A stretch of DNA of 64,000 bases from Streptomyces liliiviolaceus (lineage in GTDB: Bacteria; Actinomycetota; Actinomycetes; Streptomycetales; Streptomycetaceae): the NCBI RefSeq assembly GCF_018070025.1, contig NZ_JAGPYQ010000002.1, forward strand, positions 1,922,001 through 1,986,000. Direction: 5' to 3'. The notes below the pieces were generated by a model. It saw only the letters and a list, made by a program, of their open reading frames with translations, had not been told where the DNA came from and ran no database searches. Below, piece after piece: positions 54,888 through 63,346 of the stretch (position 1 is its first letter; each line of letters begins with the position of its first letter). The position numbers were made by a program, and so were the translations under genes.

Positions 54888-57269
54888 TCAGGAGACGGCG
54901 GCCGGTTTCCGGGGCGGGATCCAGCGCAGGTGGACGGCCTGTCCGGGGTCCTCGGCCCGCAGCAGGGACAGACGTGGGCGGACGGCGTCGGTACGGGCGC
55001 TCGGCGGCTTGCGGGCACCGGCCCGGTACGGGAGCGGCCACTGGCCGGCGCTGTCGCGGTACTCCTGCTCGGCCGCCGCGTGCAGGGTCCAGTGCGGATC
55101 GTAGAGATGGGTGCGGCCGAGGGCGCACAGGTCGGCGCGGCCCGCGAGGAGGATCGAGTTCACGTCGTCGTAGGACGCGATGGCGCCGACCGCGATGACG
55201 GCCGTGCCGGTGGCCGCGGCGACCTCGTGGCGGATCCGGTCGGCGAACGGCGTCTGGTACGAGCGGCCGTACGCGGGGCGTTCGTCCTTGGTGACCTGCC
55301 CGGAGGAGACGTCGATCGCGTCCGCGCCGTGCGCGATGAAGGCGCGGGCGATCTCCACGGCGTCGTGCTCGGTGTTGCCGTCCGGGGCCCAGTCCGTCGC
55401 GGAGATCCGTACGATCACCGGCCGTTCGGCGGGCCAGACGGCACGGACCGCGTCGAAGACCTCCAGGGGGAAGCGGAGCCGGTTCCGCAGCGGACCGCCG
55501 TACTCGTCGGTGCGGTGGTTCGCCGTAGGCGAGAGGAACGAGGACAGCAGATAGCCGTGGGCGCAGTGGAGTTCGAGGAGGTCGAACCCCGCCTCGGCGC
55601 CGCGGCGGGCGGCGGCGACGAAGTCGGCGACCAGGGCGTCCAGGTCGGCACGGTCCAGCTCGCGGGGAACGGCCGACCCAGGTCCGTACGGCAGCGGAGA
55701 GGGGCCGACGGGCTCCCAGTTGCCGTCCGGCAGCGGGTCGTCCATGCCCTCCCACATGATCCGGGTGGAGCCCTTGCGGCCGGAGTGACCGAGCTGCAGC
55801 CCGATCCGGGCGGAGCTGCGCTCATGGACGAAGGACACGATCCGCTCCCACGAGTCGCGCTGTTCGTCGCTCCACAGTCCCGTGCAGCCGGGTGTGATGC
55901 GGCCCTCGGGCGACACGCACACCATCTCCGTCATCACCAGTCCGGCGCCGCCCATCGCCTTCGAGCCGAGGTGGACGAGGTGGAAGTCGCCGGGGACGCC
56001 GTCGACGGCCGAGTACATGTCCATCGGGGACACGATCACCCGGTTCTTCAGCTCCAGTTCCCCGAGCCGAAAGGGCTGGAACATCGCCGGAGCGGTCTCG
56101 GGCAGTCCCTGGGAGACCGCGAAGGCCGCGTCGACCCGGTCGGCGAACTCACTGTCGCGGGTGCGGAGGTTGTCGTACGTGATGCGGCGGGACCGGGTCA
56201 GCAGGTTGAAGCAGAACTGGGTCGGCTCCTGATGGGCGTACATGCCGATGTTCTCGAACCACTCCAGGGAGGCCTGGGCGGCCCGCTGCGTCGACTCGAC
56301 GACGGGGCGTCTCTCCGCCTCGTACGCCCTCAACGCGCCCTCGGTGTCCGGGTGTTCGTGCAGACACGCGGCGAGGGCGAGGGAGTCCTCCATCGCCAGT
56401 TTGGTGCCCGATCCGATCGAGAAGTGCGCGGTGTGCGCGGCGTCCCCGACGAGGACGAGATTGCCGTGGTGCCAGCGTTCGTTGCGTACGGTGGTGAAGC
56501 CGAGCCACTTCGAGTTGTTCGCGAACACCCGGTGCCCGGCCAGTTCCTCGGCGAAGAGACCGCGGACGCGCTCGACGGCCCGCTCGTCGGAGACACCCGG
56601 CGCGAAGGCGGTCTCCTCGGTGACGTCGAAGCCGGCCCGGCGCCACACGTCCTCGTGCATCTCGACGATGAAGGTGGAGCCGGTCTCGGAGTAGGGGTAG
56701 CCGTGCACCTGCATGGTGCCCCACTCCGTCTGCTTGACGAAGAACTGGAACGCCTCGAAGACCCGGTCCGTGCCCAGCCACATGTATTTGTTGTGCCGCT
56801 GGTCCAGCGTGGGACGGAAGATGTCCCGGTGGGCGTCCCTGACCTGCGAGTTCACTCCGTCCGCACCCACCACGAGGTCGTACGAGGCGCGCAGGGCGTC
56901 GGTGTCGGGGGCGGCCGTGGAGAAGCGGACGCGCACGCCGAGGTCGTGGCAGCGGCGTTGCAGCAGTCCGAGCAGTTCCCGGCGGCCCATCGCGGCGAAG
57001 CCCTGGCCGCCCACGGTGTGGGTCCGGCCGCGGTAGTGGATGTCGATGTCGGTCCAGCGGGCGAAGCGGCGGGCCATGGCGTCGGCGAACTCGCGGTCCG
57101 CGTTCTCGATGCCGCCGAGCGTCTCGTCGGAGAACACCACGCCGAAGCCGAAGGTGTCGTCCGGGGCGTTGCGCTCCCACACGGTGATCTCATGAGCCGG
57201 GTCGAGCTGTTTCATGAGAGCGGCGAAGTAGAGGCCGCCGGGGCCACCGCCAACGATCGCGATCTTCAC
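54888..57269 (-). CDS. Fused aryl-CoA monooxygenase/reductase (salicylyl-CoA 5-hydroxylase or 2-aminobenzoyl-CoA type)
   Basis: This 793-residue flavoprotein has two catalytic halves. Residues 1-390 are an FAD hydroxylase: KIAIVGGGPGGLYFAALMK at the start, DLVVGADGVNSQVRDAHRDI near 135 and LVLVGDAAHTAHFSIGSGTK near 275. From about 395 an Old Yellow Enzyme-like NADH:flavin barrel begins (MFQPFRLGELELKNRVIVSP), with HCAHGYLLSSFLSPTANHRT and ADLCALGRTHLYDP. The same fusion is known in salicylyl-CoA 5-hydroxylase (SdgC) and in 2-aminobenzoyl-CoA monooxygenase/reductase of anthranilate degradation. The GTG at 57269 follows AGAGG. It lies 13 bases after the CoA ligase gene, so substrate activation and hydroxylation are coupled. 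Confidence 0.85.
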   Translation of the reverse strand: MKIAIVGGGPGGLYFAALMKQLDPAHEITVWERNAPDDTFGFGVVFSDETLGGIENADREFADAMARRFARWTDIDIHYRGRTHTVGGQGFAAMGRRELLGLLQRRCHDLGVRVRFSTAAPDTDALRASYDLVVGADGVNSQVRDAHRDIFRPTLDQRHNKYMWLGTDRVFEAFQFFVKQTEWGTMQVHGYPYSETGSTFIVEMHEDVWRRAGFDVTEETAFAPGVSDERAVERVRGLFAEELAGHRVFANNSKWLGFTTVRNERWHHGNLVLVGDAAHTAHFSIGSGTKLAMEDSLALAACLHEHPDTEGALRAYEAERRPVVESTQRAAQASLEWFENIGMYAHQEPTQFCFNLLTRSRRITYDNLRTRDSEFADRVDAAFAVSQGLPETAPAMFQPFRLGELELKNRVIVSPMDMYSAVDGVPGDFHLVHLGSKAMGGAGLVMTEMVCVSPEGRITPGCTGLWSDEQRDSWERIVSFVHERSSARIGLQLGHSGRKGSTRIMWEGMDDPLPDGNWEPVGPSPLPYGPGSAVPRELDRADLDALVADFVAAARRGAEAGFDLLELHCAHGYLLSSFLSPTANHRTDEYGGPLRNRLRFPLEVFDAVRAVWPAERPVIVRISATDWAPDGNTEHDAVEIARAFIAHGADAIDVSSGQVTKDERPAYGRSYQTPFADRIRHEVAAATGTAVIAVGAIASYDDVNSILLAGRADLCALGRTHLYDPHWTLHAAAEQEYRDSAGQWPLPYRAGARKPPSARTDAVRPRLSLLRAEDPGQAVHLRWIPPRKPAAVS

Positions 57270-57282
57270 GGGGGTTCCTCTT

Positions 57283-58986
57283 TCAGTGCTCGCCGTCGGC
57301 CGCGGCGGTCCGTTCGTCCTCGACGGCCGCGCGGAGTGCGAAACGCTGCAGTTTGCCGCTGGCGTTGCGCGGCAGGGACGCACGGAACCGCACGTCCCGC
57401 GGGTACTTGTAGGGCGCGATGACCTGTTTGACGTGGTCCTGGATCTCCTTGGCCTTGGCGGCGTCACCGCCCACGCCGTCCCGCAGGACGACGAAGGCGC
57501 AGACAACCTCGCCTCGTTCGGCGTCGCTGCGCCCCACGACGGCGCACTCCAGGACGTCGGGGTGGGTGTCTATGGCGGCCTCCACCTCGGGGCCGCCGAT
57601 GTTGTAGCCGGAGGAGACGATCATGTTGTCGCCGCGGGCGTGGTAGTGGAAGTAGCCGTCCTCGTCGCGGTGGAAGACGTCACCGGTGACGTTCCAGCCG
57701 TTGACGACGTAGTCCTTCTGGCGTTCGTCGTCGAGGTAGCGGCAGCCGACCGGGCCGATGACTCCCAGCCTGCCCGGTTCGCCGGGGCCCAGTTCCGTGC
57801 CGTCGGGGCCGAGGATCGTGGCGCGGAAGCCCGGCACCGGCTTCCCGGTGGCGCCGGGGCGGATGTCGTCACCGGCCGCCGAGATGAAGATGTGCAGCAG
57901 TTCGGTGGCGCCGATCCCGTCGACGACCCGCAGTCCGATGCGGTCGCGCAACTGCTCCCAGGTGCCGACCGGTATGTGCTCGCCGGCCGAGACGCCGACA
58001 CGCAGTCCGGCGAGCTGCTGTTCACGCCCCTCGCGCAGGATCGCCTTGTACGCCGTGGGCGCCGTCGCGAGGACGGTGACGCCCTGCCGCTCCACGAGTT
58101 CCGCCATGCCCGGCGGGGTCACGGCCTCGGTCAGCAGCGCGCAGGCGCCGGCCCGCAGCGGGAAGACGACGAGCATGCCGAGGCCGAAGGTGAAGGCGAA
58201 GGGGGCGCTGCAGGCGACCAGGTCGTCCGGGAGCAGCCGCAGCACATGGCGGCCGAAGGTGTCGTCGATGGCCAGGACGTCCCGGTGGAAGTGCATGGTG
58301 ATCTTCGGGGTGCCGGTGCTGCCGGAGGTGGGCGCGAGGAGCGCCACGTCGTCGGCGGCGGTGTCCACGGCGGTGAACTCGCCGGACTTCGCCGAGGCGC
58401 GGGCCACGAGGTCGCCCGGCCCGCCGCCGCCGAACTCGACGACCCTCAGCGAGGGCAGCACGGTGTCGCGTACGACATGGACGTCCTCGGCGCAGCGGTG
58501 GTCGACCAGGGCCAGGGCGGGCAGGGTCCGTTCGGCGACCGGGGCGATCTCCCGGGCGCGCAGCGCGGCCATGACGGTGACGACGACTCCCCCGGCCTTG
58601 AGCACGCCGAGCCAACTGGCGACCGTCCAGGGGGTGTTGGGCGAGCGGAGCAGGACCCGCTGTCCCGGGACCAGGCCGAGGTCCTCGGTGAGCACCTGGG
58701 CCACCTGGTTGGCGCGGGTCCGCAGCTCCCCGTAGGTCCACATCTCCCCGGCCGGCGTGCGCAGCGCCGGACGGTCGGCCCCGAACGCCGACGTGGGACG
58801 GTCGATGAGTTCGGCGGCGGCGTTGAGCCGTTCGGGGTGGCGCGGTCCGGGCGTGGTGAACTCGATCGTCGGCCACAGGTGGGCGGGCGGGAGATGGTCG
58901 CGGGCGAACGTGTCCTCGTACGCCGAGGAGGACGGCGGCCGGGAGGGCCTCGGTGGGTGCGGTGGGTGCGGTGGCGGAAGAGTCAA
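57283..58986 (-). CDS. Aryl-CoA ligase, 2-aminobenzoate/benzoate-CoA ligase group
   Basis: This is a 567-residue AMP-forming ligase, start TTG 58986 behind GGAAGGA. After a Pro/His-rich N-terminus comes FARDHLPPAHLWPTIEFTTP, the opening typical of 2-aminobenzoate-CoA ligases. The ATP loop is LLAPTSGSTGTPKITMHFHR (about 222), the adenylate motif GDVFHRDEDGYFHYHARGDN (about 435) and the catalytic Lys is in PRNASGKLQRF near the C-terminus. It would convert an aromatic acid, ATP and CoA to the aryl-CoA used by the fused oxygenase encoded next. Anthranilate is favoured over salicylate by the HFHRD stretch, but this is not proven. Confidence 0.84.
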   Translation of the reverse strand: MTLPPPHPPHPPRPSRPPSSSAYEDTFARDHLPPAHLWPTIEFTTPGPRHPERLNAAAELIDRPTSAFGADRPALRTPAGEMWTYGELRTRANQVAQVLTEDLGLVPGQRVLLRSPNTPWTVASWLGVLKAGGVVVTVMAALRAREIAPVAERTLPALALVDHRCAEDVHVVRDTVLPSLRVVEFGGGGPGDLVARASAKSGEFTAVDTAADDVALLAPTSGSTGTPKITMHFHRDVLAIDDTFGRHVLRLLPDDLVACSAPFAFTFGLGMLVVFPLRAGACALLTEAVTPPGMAELVERQGVTVLATAPTAYKAILREGREQQLAGLRVGVSAGEHIPVGTWEQLRDRIGLRVVDGIGATELLHIFISAAGDDIRPGATGKPVPGFRATILGPDGTELGPGEPGRLGVIGPVGCRYLDDERQKDYVVNGWNVTGDVFHRDEDGYFHYHARGDNMIVSSGYNIGGPEVEAAIDTHPDVLECAVVGRSDAERGEVVCAFVVLRDGVGGDAAKAKEIQDHVKQVIAPYKYPRDVRFRASLPRNASGKLQRFALRAAVEDERTAAADGEH

Positions 58987-59077
58987 CGGAGGAGTCCTTC
59001 CGGGAGCCCGTCGGTGCCGGGCGGGGCCGCTCGGTACCGGACGAGGCCGGCCGGGCCGGGCCGTACCGGGCGGCGGA

Positions 59078-60004
59078 TCAGGCGGGGCGGATCATGCCCT
59101 CCTGGACGACGGTGGCCAGGTGGCGGTGGTCGCGGGTGAAGAAGCGGCCGGTGCCCAGTCCGCGGCCCGCGTCGGCGGCGACCGCTTCCTGGACGTAGAG
59201 GAGCCAGTCGCCGACCGGCCCGGAGCGGTGGAACCACATGGCGTGGTCGAGGCTTGCGGTGACGAGCCCGGGATCGGCCCAGGCCAGGTCCAGGACGCGC
59301 AGGACGGGTTCGAGGATCGTGTAGTCGCAGACGTACGCCAGCGCGGCGAGGTCCCTTTGGACGTCGGTCAGTCCTTCGACGGTACGCAGCCTGTCGAACG
59401 GCCGCACCCACAGCGCCTGTTGGGGCAGTCGTTTGCCCTCGACGGTGAGGTAGACCGGGCCGGGCACGTGCCGCATGTCGAAGCTGCGGCCGGCCGACCA
59501 GTAGGCCTTCGACTCGTCGGTCATCGAGCCGCCGCTGCGCTCTTCGAGGTACGCCGCCGAGCTGGGCAGGTCCTCCGGGTCGGGGACGACCTCGCCGAAC
59601 TCGGCATGGAAGGTGCCGCCGGGCTCCCCCGCGGCGAAGTTGGCGAGGCACACGTAGAGCGGTTTGCCGTTCTGGTAGCCGCGCACCTGCCGGGTGCTGT
59701 AGCCGCGGCCGTCGCGCAGCACCTCCACCTCGTAGCGCACCTGGGCGCCGATGTCGGCGGGGCGCAGGAAGTAGCTGTGCATCGAGTGCAGCGTCTTGGC
59801 GTCGGTCACCGACCGCATGGCCGCCGCCGCTGCCGCCGCGACGAGGTCGCCGCCGTACGCCTTGGGCCAGGGGCAGGGCTGGGTGACGGCGGTGAAGGCC
59901 AGGTCGAAGTGCTCGGCCGCGGTGGGCGTGAGCGCGACGGCGTCCGTGAAGAAGGCCGAGGTGGGCGGCGTACCGCTGGGCGTCGGTCCGGGACCCGGCG
60001 TCAT
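59078..60004 (-). CDS. Acyl-CoA thioesterase, TesB-like double hotdog
   Basis: This is a 308-residue thioesterase. The ATG at 60004 overlaps the cupin stop (TGATG), so the two are coupled. Two hotdog units are seen: AYGGDLVAAAAAAAMRSVTD with TLHSMHSYFLRPADIGAQV in the first, and ALAYVCDYTILEPVLRV with ASLDHAMWFHRSGPVGDWLL and SAGRGLGTGRFF-like text (AAVDAGRGLG region) in the second. TesB-type enzymes hydrolyse acyl-CoA to acid and CoA, here likely to recycle CoA or rescue dead-end aryl-CoA. It is followed by the ligase gene 91 bases downstream. Confidence 0.84.
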   Translation of the reverse strand: MTPGPGPTPSGTPPTSAFFTDAVALTPTAAEHFDLAFTAVTQPCPWPKAYGGDLVAAAAAAAMRSVTDAKTLHSMHSYFLRPADIGAQVRYEVEVLRDGRGYSTRQVRGYQNGKPLYVCLANFAAGEPGGTFHAEFGEVVPDPEDLPSSAAYLEERSGGSMTDESKAYWSAGRSFDMRHVPGPVYLTVEGKRLPQQALWVRPFDRLRTVEGLTDVQRDLAALAYVCDYTILEPVLRVLDLAWADPGLVTASLDHAMWFHRSGPVGDWLLYVQEAVAADAGRGLGTGRFFTRDHRHLATVVQEGMIRPA

Positions 60005-60483
60005 CGGTCGAGCCAGTCGCGCAGATCGGCGTCGGGGACGTCGGTCAGGTTGACGACGATGTTCTCCGGCGTCCGGGTGGTCATCCAGGTCAGCGGCTCG
60101 CTGCGGGAGAGGTTGCACTCGATGTGCGGCATGAACGGCGGGACGAAGACCCAGTCGCCCTCCGCCATGTCGACGTAGTCCTCGAACTTCTCGCCGAAGT
60201 AGATGCGGGCCCGCCCCGACAGGACGTAACCGCCGGTCTCGGCCTCGCCGTGGTGGTGGGTGACCGAGCGGTAGCCGGGTTCGTTGCTGACCTTGCCGAA
60301 CCACAGCTTCGTGGCGGGGGTGTGCTGGATGCTGACGCCCGAGATCCGGACGGCCCCGCCGGAGTCTGCGGTGTTCCCGCTCTCCGATCCGGCGCGCGTG
60401 ACCACGGGGGCGACGATCCCGCTGGGCAGCCGGTACATCGAGGCGTCACCCTCCAGGCGGTACTTGCTGAGGTCGGGCTCCAT
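60001..60483 (-). CDS. Cupin-domain protein of the aryl-CoA cluster
   Basis: This is a 160-residue single cupin, start ATG 60483. Both cupin motifs are intact: THHHGEAETGGYVLSGRARI (His, His, Glu) and GDWVFVPPFMPHIECN (His), enough to bind one metal ion. It is too short to be a gentisate 1,2-dioxygenase, which has two cupins. It may be a ring-cleaving dioxygenase of another kind, an isomerase or a sensor. It is first in the leftward operon of thioesterase, ligase and fused oxygenase, so a role in the same pathway is likely. Confidence 0.8.
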   Translation of the reverse strand: MEPDLSKYRLEGDASMYRLPSGIVAPVVTRAGSESGNTADSGGAVRISGVSIQHTPATKLWFGKVSNEPGYRSVTHHHGEAETGGYVLSGRARIYFGEKFEDYVDMAEGDWVFVPPFMPHIECNLSRSEPLTWMTTRTPENIVVNLTDVPDADLRDWLDR

Positions 60484-60651
60484 GGGGGCTGGCTCCGTTC
60501 CGGTCGTGCGGTTTCGGGAGCGGGCGATCGGTGGCACGGTACGTGTGGTATCTCGTTTTTTTCACGACCGTCATTTATTGTCAATACAGCATGCCGCACC
60601 CGACCGGAGACGGCCCGTCGGACCGGGCCGCGAACTTGAACCGGAGGCCAC
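60484..60651. promoter_or_regulatory. Divergent promoter region of the aryl-CoA cluster
   Basis: A conspicuously AT-rich patch (about 60548-60592) lies between the cupin and RidA-like genes. Leftward, TTGACA (60584-60579) is a perfect -35 with an A-rich -10 region about 17 bases on. GGAGG at 60643-60647 serves the RidA-like gene. No regulator gene is adjacent. Confidence 0.4.
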
Positions 60652-61068
60652 GTGACTCCCATCGCCGTGAACCCGGGAGCGCTGCCGACGCCCCGTGGCT
60701 ACTCGCACGGAACTCTCGCGGGGAACACGCTCCATCTGGGCGGGCAGACCGCTCTCGACGCCGACATGAAGATCGTGCCGGGTGGGATCGTCGAGCAGTT
60801 CCGCCAGGCGTTCGGCAACGTCCTGACGACGCTGCGCGAGGTTGGCGGGGAGCCGGGGGATCTGGTGAGCGTGACGATCTACCTCACCGACATCCCCGAC
60901 TACCAGGCGCACGGCAAGGAGATCGGGCGGGTGTGGCGGGAGCTTGCGGGGCCGGTCTATCCGGCGATGGCCGGGATCGGCTGCACGGCGCTGTGGCAAC
61001 CGGAGGCGATGATCGAGATCACGGGCGTGGCGGTGATCCCCTCCGACCGCCTGACACTCCGCCCGTAA
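60652..61068 (+). CDS. RidA family protein lacking the usual catalytic arginine
   Basis: This 138-residue protein begins at the GTG at 60652, preceded by GGAGG. The chorismate-mutase-like RidA fold is seen in GTLAGNTLHLGGQTALDADM, VEQFRQAFGNVLTTLREVGG and DLVSVTIYLTDIPDYQAHGK. RidA enzymes hydrolyse enamines and imines using an Arg in a P-x-R segment. Here the matching text is VYPAMAGIGC, with Met in place of Arg, so it belongs to another Rid subfamily and may not be a deaminase. Being divergent from an aryl-CoA operon is suggestive, because the 2-aminobenzoyl-CoA pathway makes an enamine intermediate. Confidence 0.82.
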   Translation: MTPIAVNPGALPTPRGYSHGTLAGNTLHLGGQTALDADMKIVPGGIVEQFRQAFGNVLTTLREVGGEPGDLVSVTIYLTDIPDYQAHGKEIGRVWRELAGPVYPAMAGIGCTALWQPEAMIEITGVAVIPSDRLTLRP

Positions 61069-61094
61069 CCCCCGTCTCGGCCCCGTCAAAGATT

Positions 61095-61163
61095 GCGCAG
61101 TTCCCCGCGCCCCTAAGGAAACCGGCCGCACCCCCTGCCTTTTAGGGGCGCGGGGAACTGCGC
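61095..61163. repeat. Dispersed repeat pair forming a perfect 22-bp inverted repeat
   Basis: Two copies of the repeat core face each other: 61095-61116 is the exact complement of 61142-61163, with 25 bases between. The hairpin sits after the RidA-like gene and may act as its terminator. Confidence 0.75.
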
Positions 61164-61216
61164 GGCCAGCCCCCACCGGCCCGCAGGCAAAAGCAACTCC
61201 GCACGCCCGGCTGCTT

Positions 61217-61238
61217 TTAGGGGCGCGGGGAACGGCGC
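61217..61238. repeat. Third local copy of the dispersed repeat
   Basis: A copy in the same orientation as 61142-61163, with one substitution (GAACGGCGC for GAACTGCGC), ending 27 bases before the metallophosphoesterase start. Confidence 0.65.
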
Positions 61239-61265
61239 AGCTAGGTACGTTGTTACCGTTCGCGG

Positions 61266-62777
61266 ATGTCCGACTCTTCACGCGACACCGCGGCCGGCGC
61301 AGGCTGGGGCAGCACCGAACGCGGCGCGTACACGCACCTGATGCCACAACGGACCGAGAAGTTGTCCTGGGTGAACCCCAAAACCCTGTGGCCCGCCCGC
61401 AACGGCACACTCGCCTCCCTCTTCGGCGACCCGACCGCCCACACCCGCAACCGCTGGGTGGAGCAACGAACGGCCGCCGGAGCCCCGGCAGACAAGGTGT
61501 TCAGACACCCCGCCCCGGACAACTTCTCCTTCATGGTCATAGGGGACACCGGCGAAGGCGACGAACCCCAGTACGCCGTCGTACCGGGCTTCCTGAGAGC
61601 CGGTCAGGACACGGAGTTCGCCGTGCTCGCCAGCGACGTGATCTACCCGGTCGGCGCCACCGACGACTACGGCACGAAGTTCTTCCGCCCGTACCAGGAC
61701 TACCAGGCACCGATCTACGCGATACCCGGCAACCACGACTGGTACGAGGACCTGGACGGCTTCATGCGCGTCTTCTGCGACGCGCGGCCCCTCCCACCAC
61801 AGCCCCGGCCCCGCCCCCTGTCGTCCGCCTGGTGGCGCTCACTGCTGTGGCACAAACCGCGCGCCCCCGACGAACAACGCCTGGCGGAGGCGCGGAAGTT
61901 GCGCTCGGCCCCCGCCCAACAGGCCGTCCAGCCGGGCCCGTACTGGGCCGTCGACGCGGGCCCGGTGCGGATCATAGGCATCGACACCGGACTGCTGGGA
62001 ACCATCGACGCCGAGCAGGGCCGCTGGCTCCGCGAGGTCTCCCAGGGCGACACCCCCAAGATCCTCGTCACCGGCTCCCCCCTGTACGTGGACGCCGAGC
62101 ACCACCCCTGCCAGATCGACGGCGGCGGCACGGTCGACGACATCGTGCGCGATCCCGCCCATCACTACGTGGCCGCGATAGGCGGTGACATCCACAACTA
62201 CCAGCGCTATCCGGTGGAGGTGGACGGCCGCACCATCCAGTACGTGGTCGCCGGTGGCGGCGGAGCCTTCATGCACGCCACCCACACCATGCCGCGCGTC
62301 TCCATCGGCGGTGTCACCGAGGCCGACTTCCGCTGCTATCCGCTGCGCGGCGACTCGCTGGCCTTCTACAGCGGGCTCTACGGGCGCCGGCTGCGGATGC
62401 GGCGCTTCTTCACGCTCACCGAGGACCAGGCGACCGCCGTCGTCTCCGAACGTCTCGGCATCCCCCGGACCCGGGCCAGAGCCGGGGCCGAGGCCGGGGC
62501 CACCCGTGTCACCGCGCGCACCCGCCTCGTAGCGAGCCTGCTGGGCGCGGGCGGCCGACCCGACCGCACCTCACGCATGCGCCTGCCGGTGCGCAAGGCC
62601 TACACGCAGCTCTTCTCGCCGGGGTCGGCGACGTACAGTCCGCCGTTCTTCAAGTGCTTCCTGCGCCTGGACGTCAGTCCGGAGTCCGTCCGGCTGCGCT
62701 GCTTCTCGGCGACCGGGAACCTGCCGCAGGAACTCGATCCGCCCGTCGAGGACGAGGTCGTCATCCCCCTGGTGTGA
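61266..62777 (+). CDS. Calcineurin-like metallophosphoesterase
   Basis: This is a 503-residue protein. A -10-like TACCGT lies at 61254-61259 and ATG 61266 follows six bases later with no ribosome site, so the transcript is probably leaderless. The metal-binding motifs are in order: FMVIGDTGEGDEP (about 88-100), LASDVIYPVG (about 123), IPGNHDWYEDL (about 153) and GGDIHNYQRYP (about 308), followed by IQYVVAGGGGAF. The second motif lacks the usual GD (GDxxY) and the last lacks GHxH, giving GGDIHNY, so metal coordination is slightly unusual. No signal or membrane segment is seen. The C-terminal 130 residues form an extra beta-rich domain. The substrate is unknown. Confidence 0.8.
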   Translation: MSDSSRDTAAGAGWGSTERGAYTHLMPQRTEKLSWVNPKTLWPARNGTLASLFGDPTAHTRNRWVEQRTAAGAPADKVFRHPAPDNFSFMVIGDTGEGDEPQYAVVPGFLRAGQDTEFAVLASDVIYPVGATDDYGTKFFRPYQDYQAPIYAIPGNHDWYEDLDGFMRVFCDARPLPPQPRPRPLSSAWWRSLLWHKPRAPDEQRLAEARKLRSAPAQQAVQPGPYWAVDAGPVRIIGIDTGLLGTIDAEQGRWLREVSQGDTPKILVTGSPLYVDAEHHPCQIDGGGTVDDIVRDPAHHYVAAIGGDIHNYQRYPVEVDGRTIQYVVAGGGGAFMHATHTMPRVSIGGVTEADFRCYPLRGDSLAFYSGLYGRRLRMRRFFTLTEDQATAVVSERLGIPRTRARAGAEAGATRVTARTRLVASLLGAGGRPDRTSRMRLPVRKAYTQLFSPGSATYSPPFFKCFLRLDVSPESVRLRCFSATGNLPQELDPPVEDEVVIPLV

Positions 62778-62890
62778 CGCGGGGTGATCCACCGGGCGGT
62801 TCCCCCGATTGGCGGCGCCCGGCTTGCGGGCGGACGATGAGGAGGAAAGGGCCCAGAGGCCGCGGAACACGCTGAATTGGAGGGACCGTC

Positions 62891-63253
62891 ATGATGGAGA
62901 TCAAGGCGGTCGAGAAACCGGACGAACGGCGGGACTTCCCGCACGGTCACCTGGAGGCCGTACACCTCACCGGCCTCGACTTCGCCGTGGCGACGTTCGA
63001 GCCGGGCTGGCGCTGGTCCGAGTCCGTGGGACCGATCGCGGGCACCGGGAGCTGCCAGGTCCACCACAACGGATACGTCCTCCAGGGCCGTATGCGGATC
63101 CGGATGGACGACGGCGCCGAGGGCGAGGTCGGCCCCGGAGACGTCTTCGTCTGCCCGCCCGGCCACGACGCCTGGGTCGTGGGGGACGAACCCACCGTGG
63201 TGTTCGACTTCGCCGGAGGGATGGCACAGGAGTACGCGAAGGCCACCGACTGA
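62891..63253 (+). CDS. Small cupin-domain protein
   Basis: This 120-residue protein has GGAGGG before ATG 62891 (a second ATG follows directly). The cupin barrel is seen in CQVHHNGYVLQGRMRIRMDD and GPGDVFVCPPGHDAWVVGDE, with histidines able to hold one metal, although the usual Glu of motif 1 is absent. WRWSESVGPIAGTG precedes it. Such short cupins bind small ligands or detoxify; the function here is not defined. Confidence 0.75.
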   Translation: MMEIKAVEKPDERRDFPHGHLEAVHLTGLDFAVATFEPGWRWSESVGPIAGTGSCQVHHNGYVLQGRMRIRMDDGAEGEVGPGDVFVCPPGHDAWVVGDEPTVVFDFAGGMAQEYAKATD

Positions 63254-63346
63254 CCCCTCCCGGACCGGCACGCAGATCGACTCCGACACAGCATCTCCCC
63301 CTCGGCACGGGGTCATTCGGAGCCGCCACGTCTATTCTGGGGTCGC

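Noticed and set aside
60001..60483. Cupin considered as gentisate 1,2-dioxygenase
   Set aside because: It has one cupin domain and 160 residues; gentisate dioxygenases are bicupins of more than 300.
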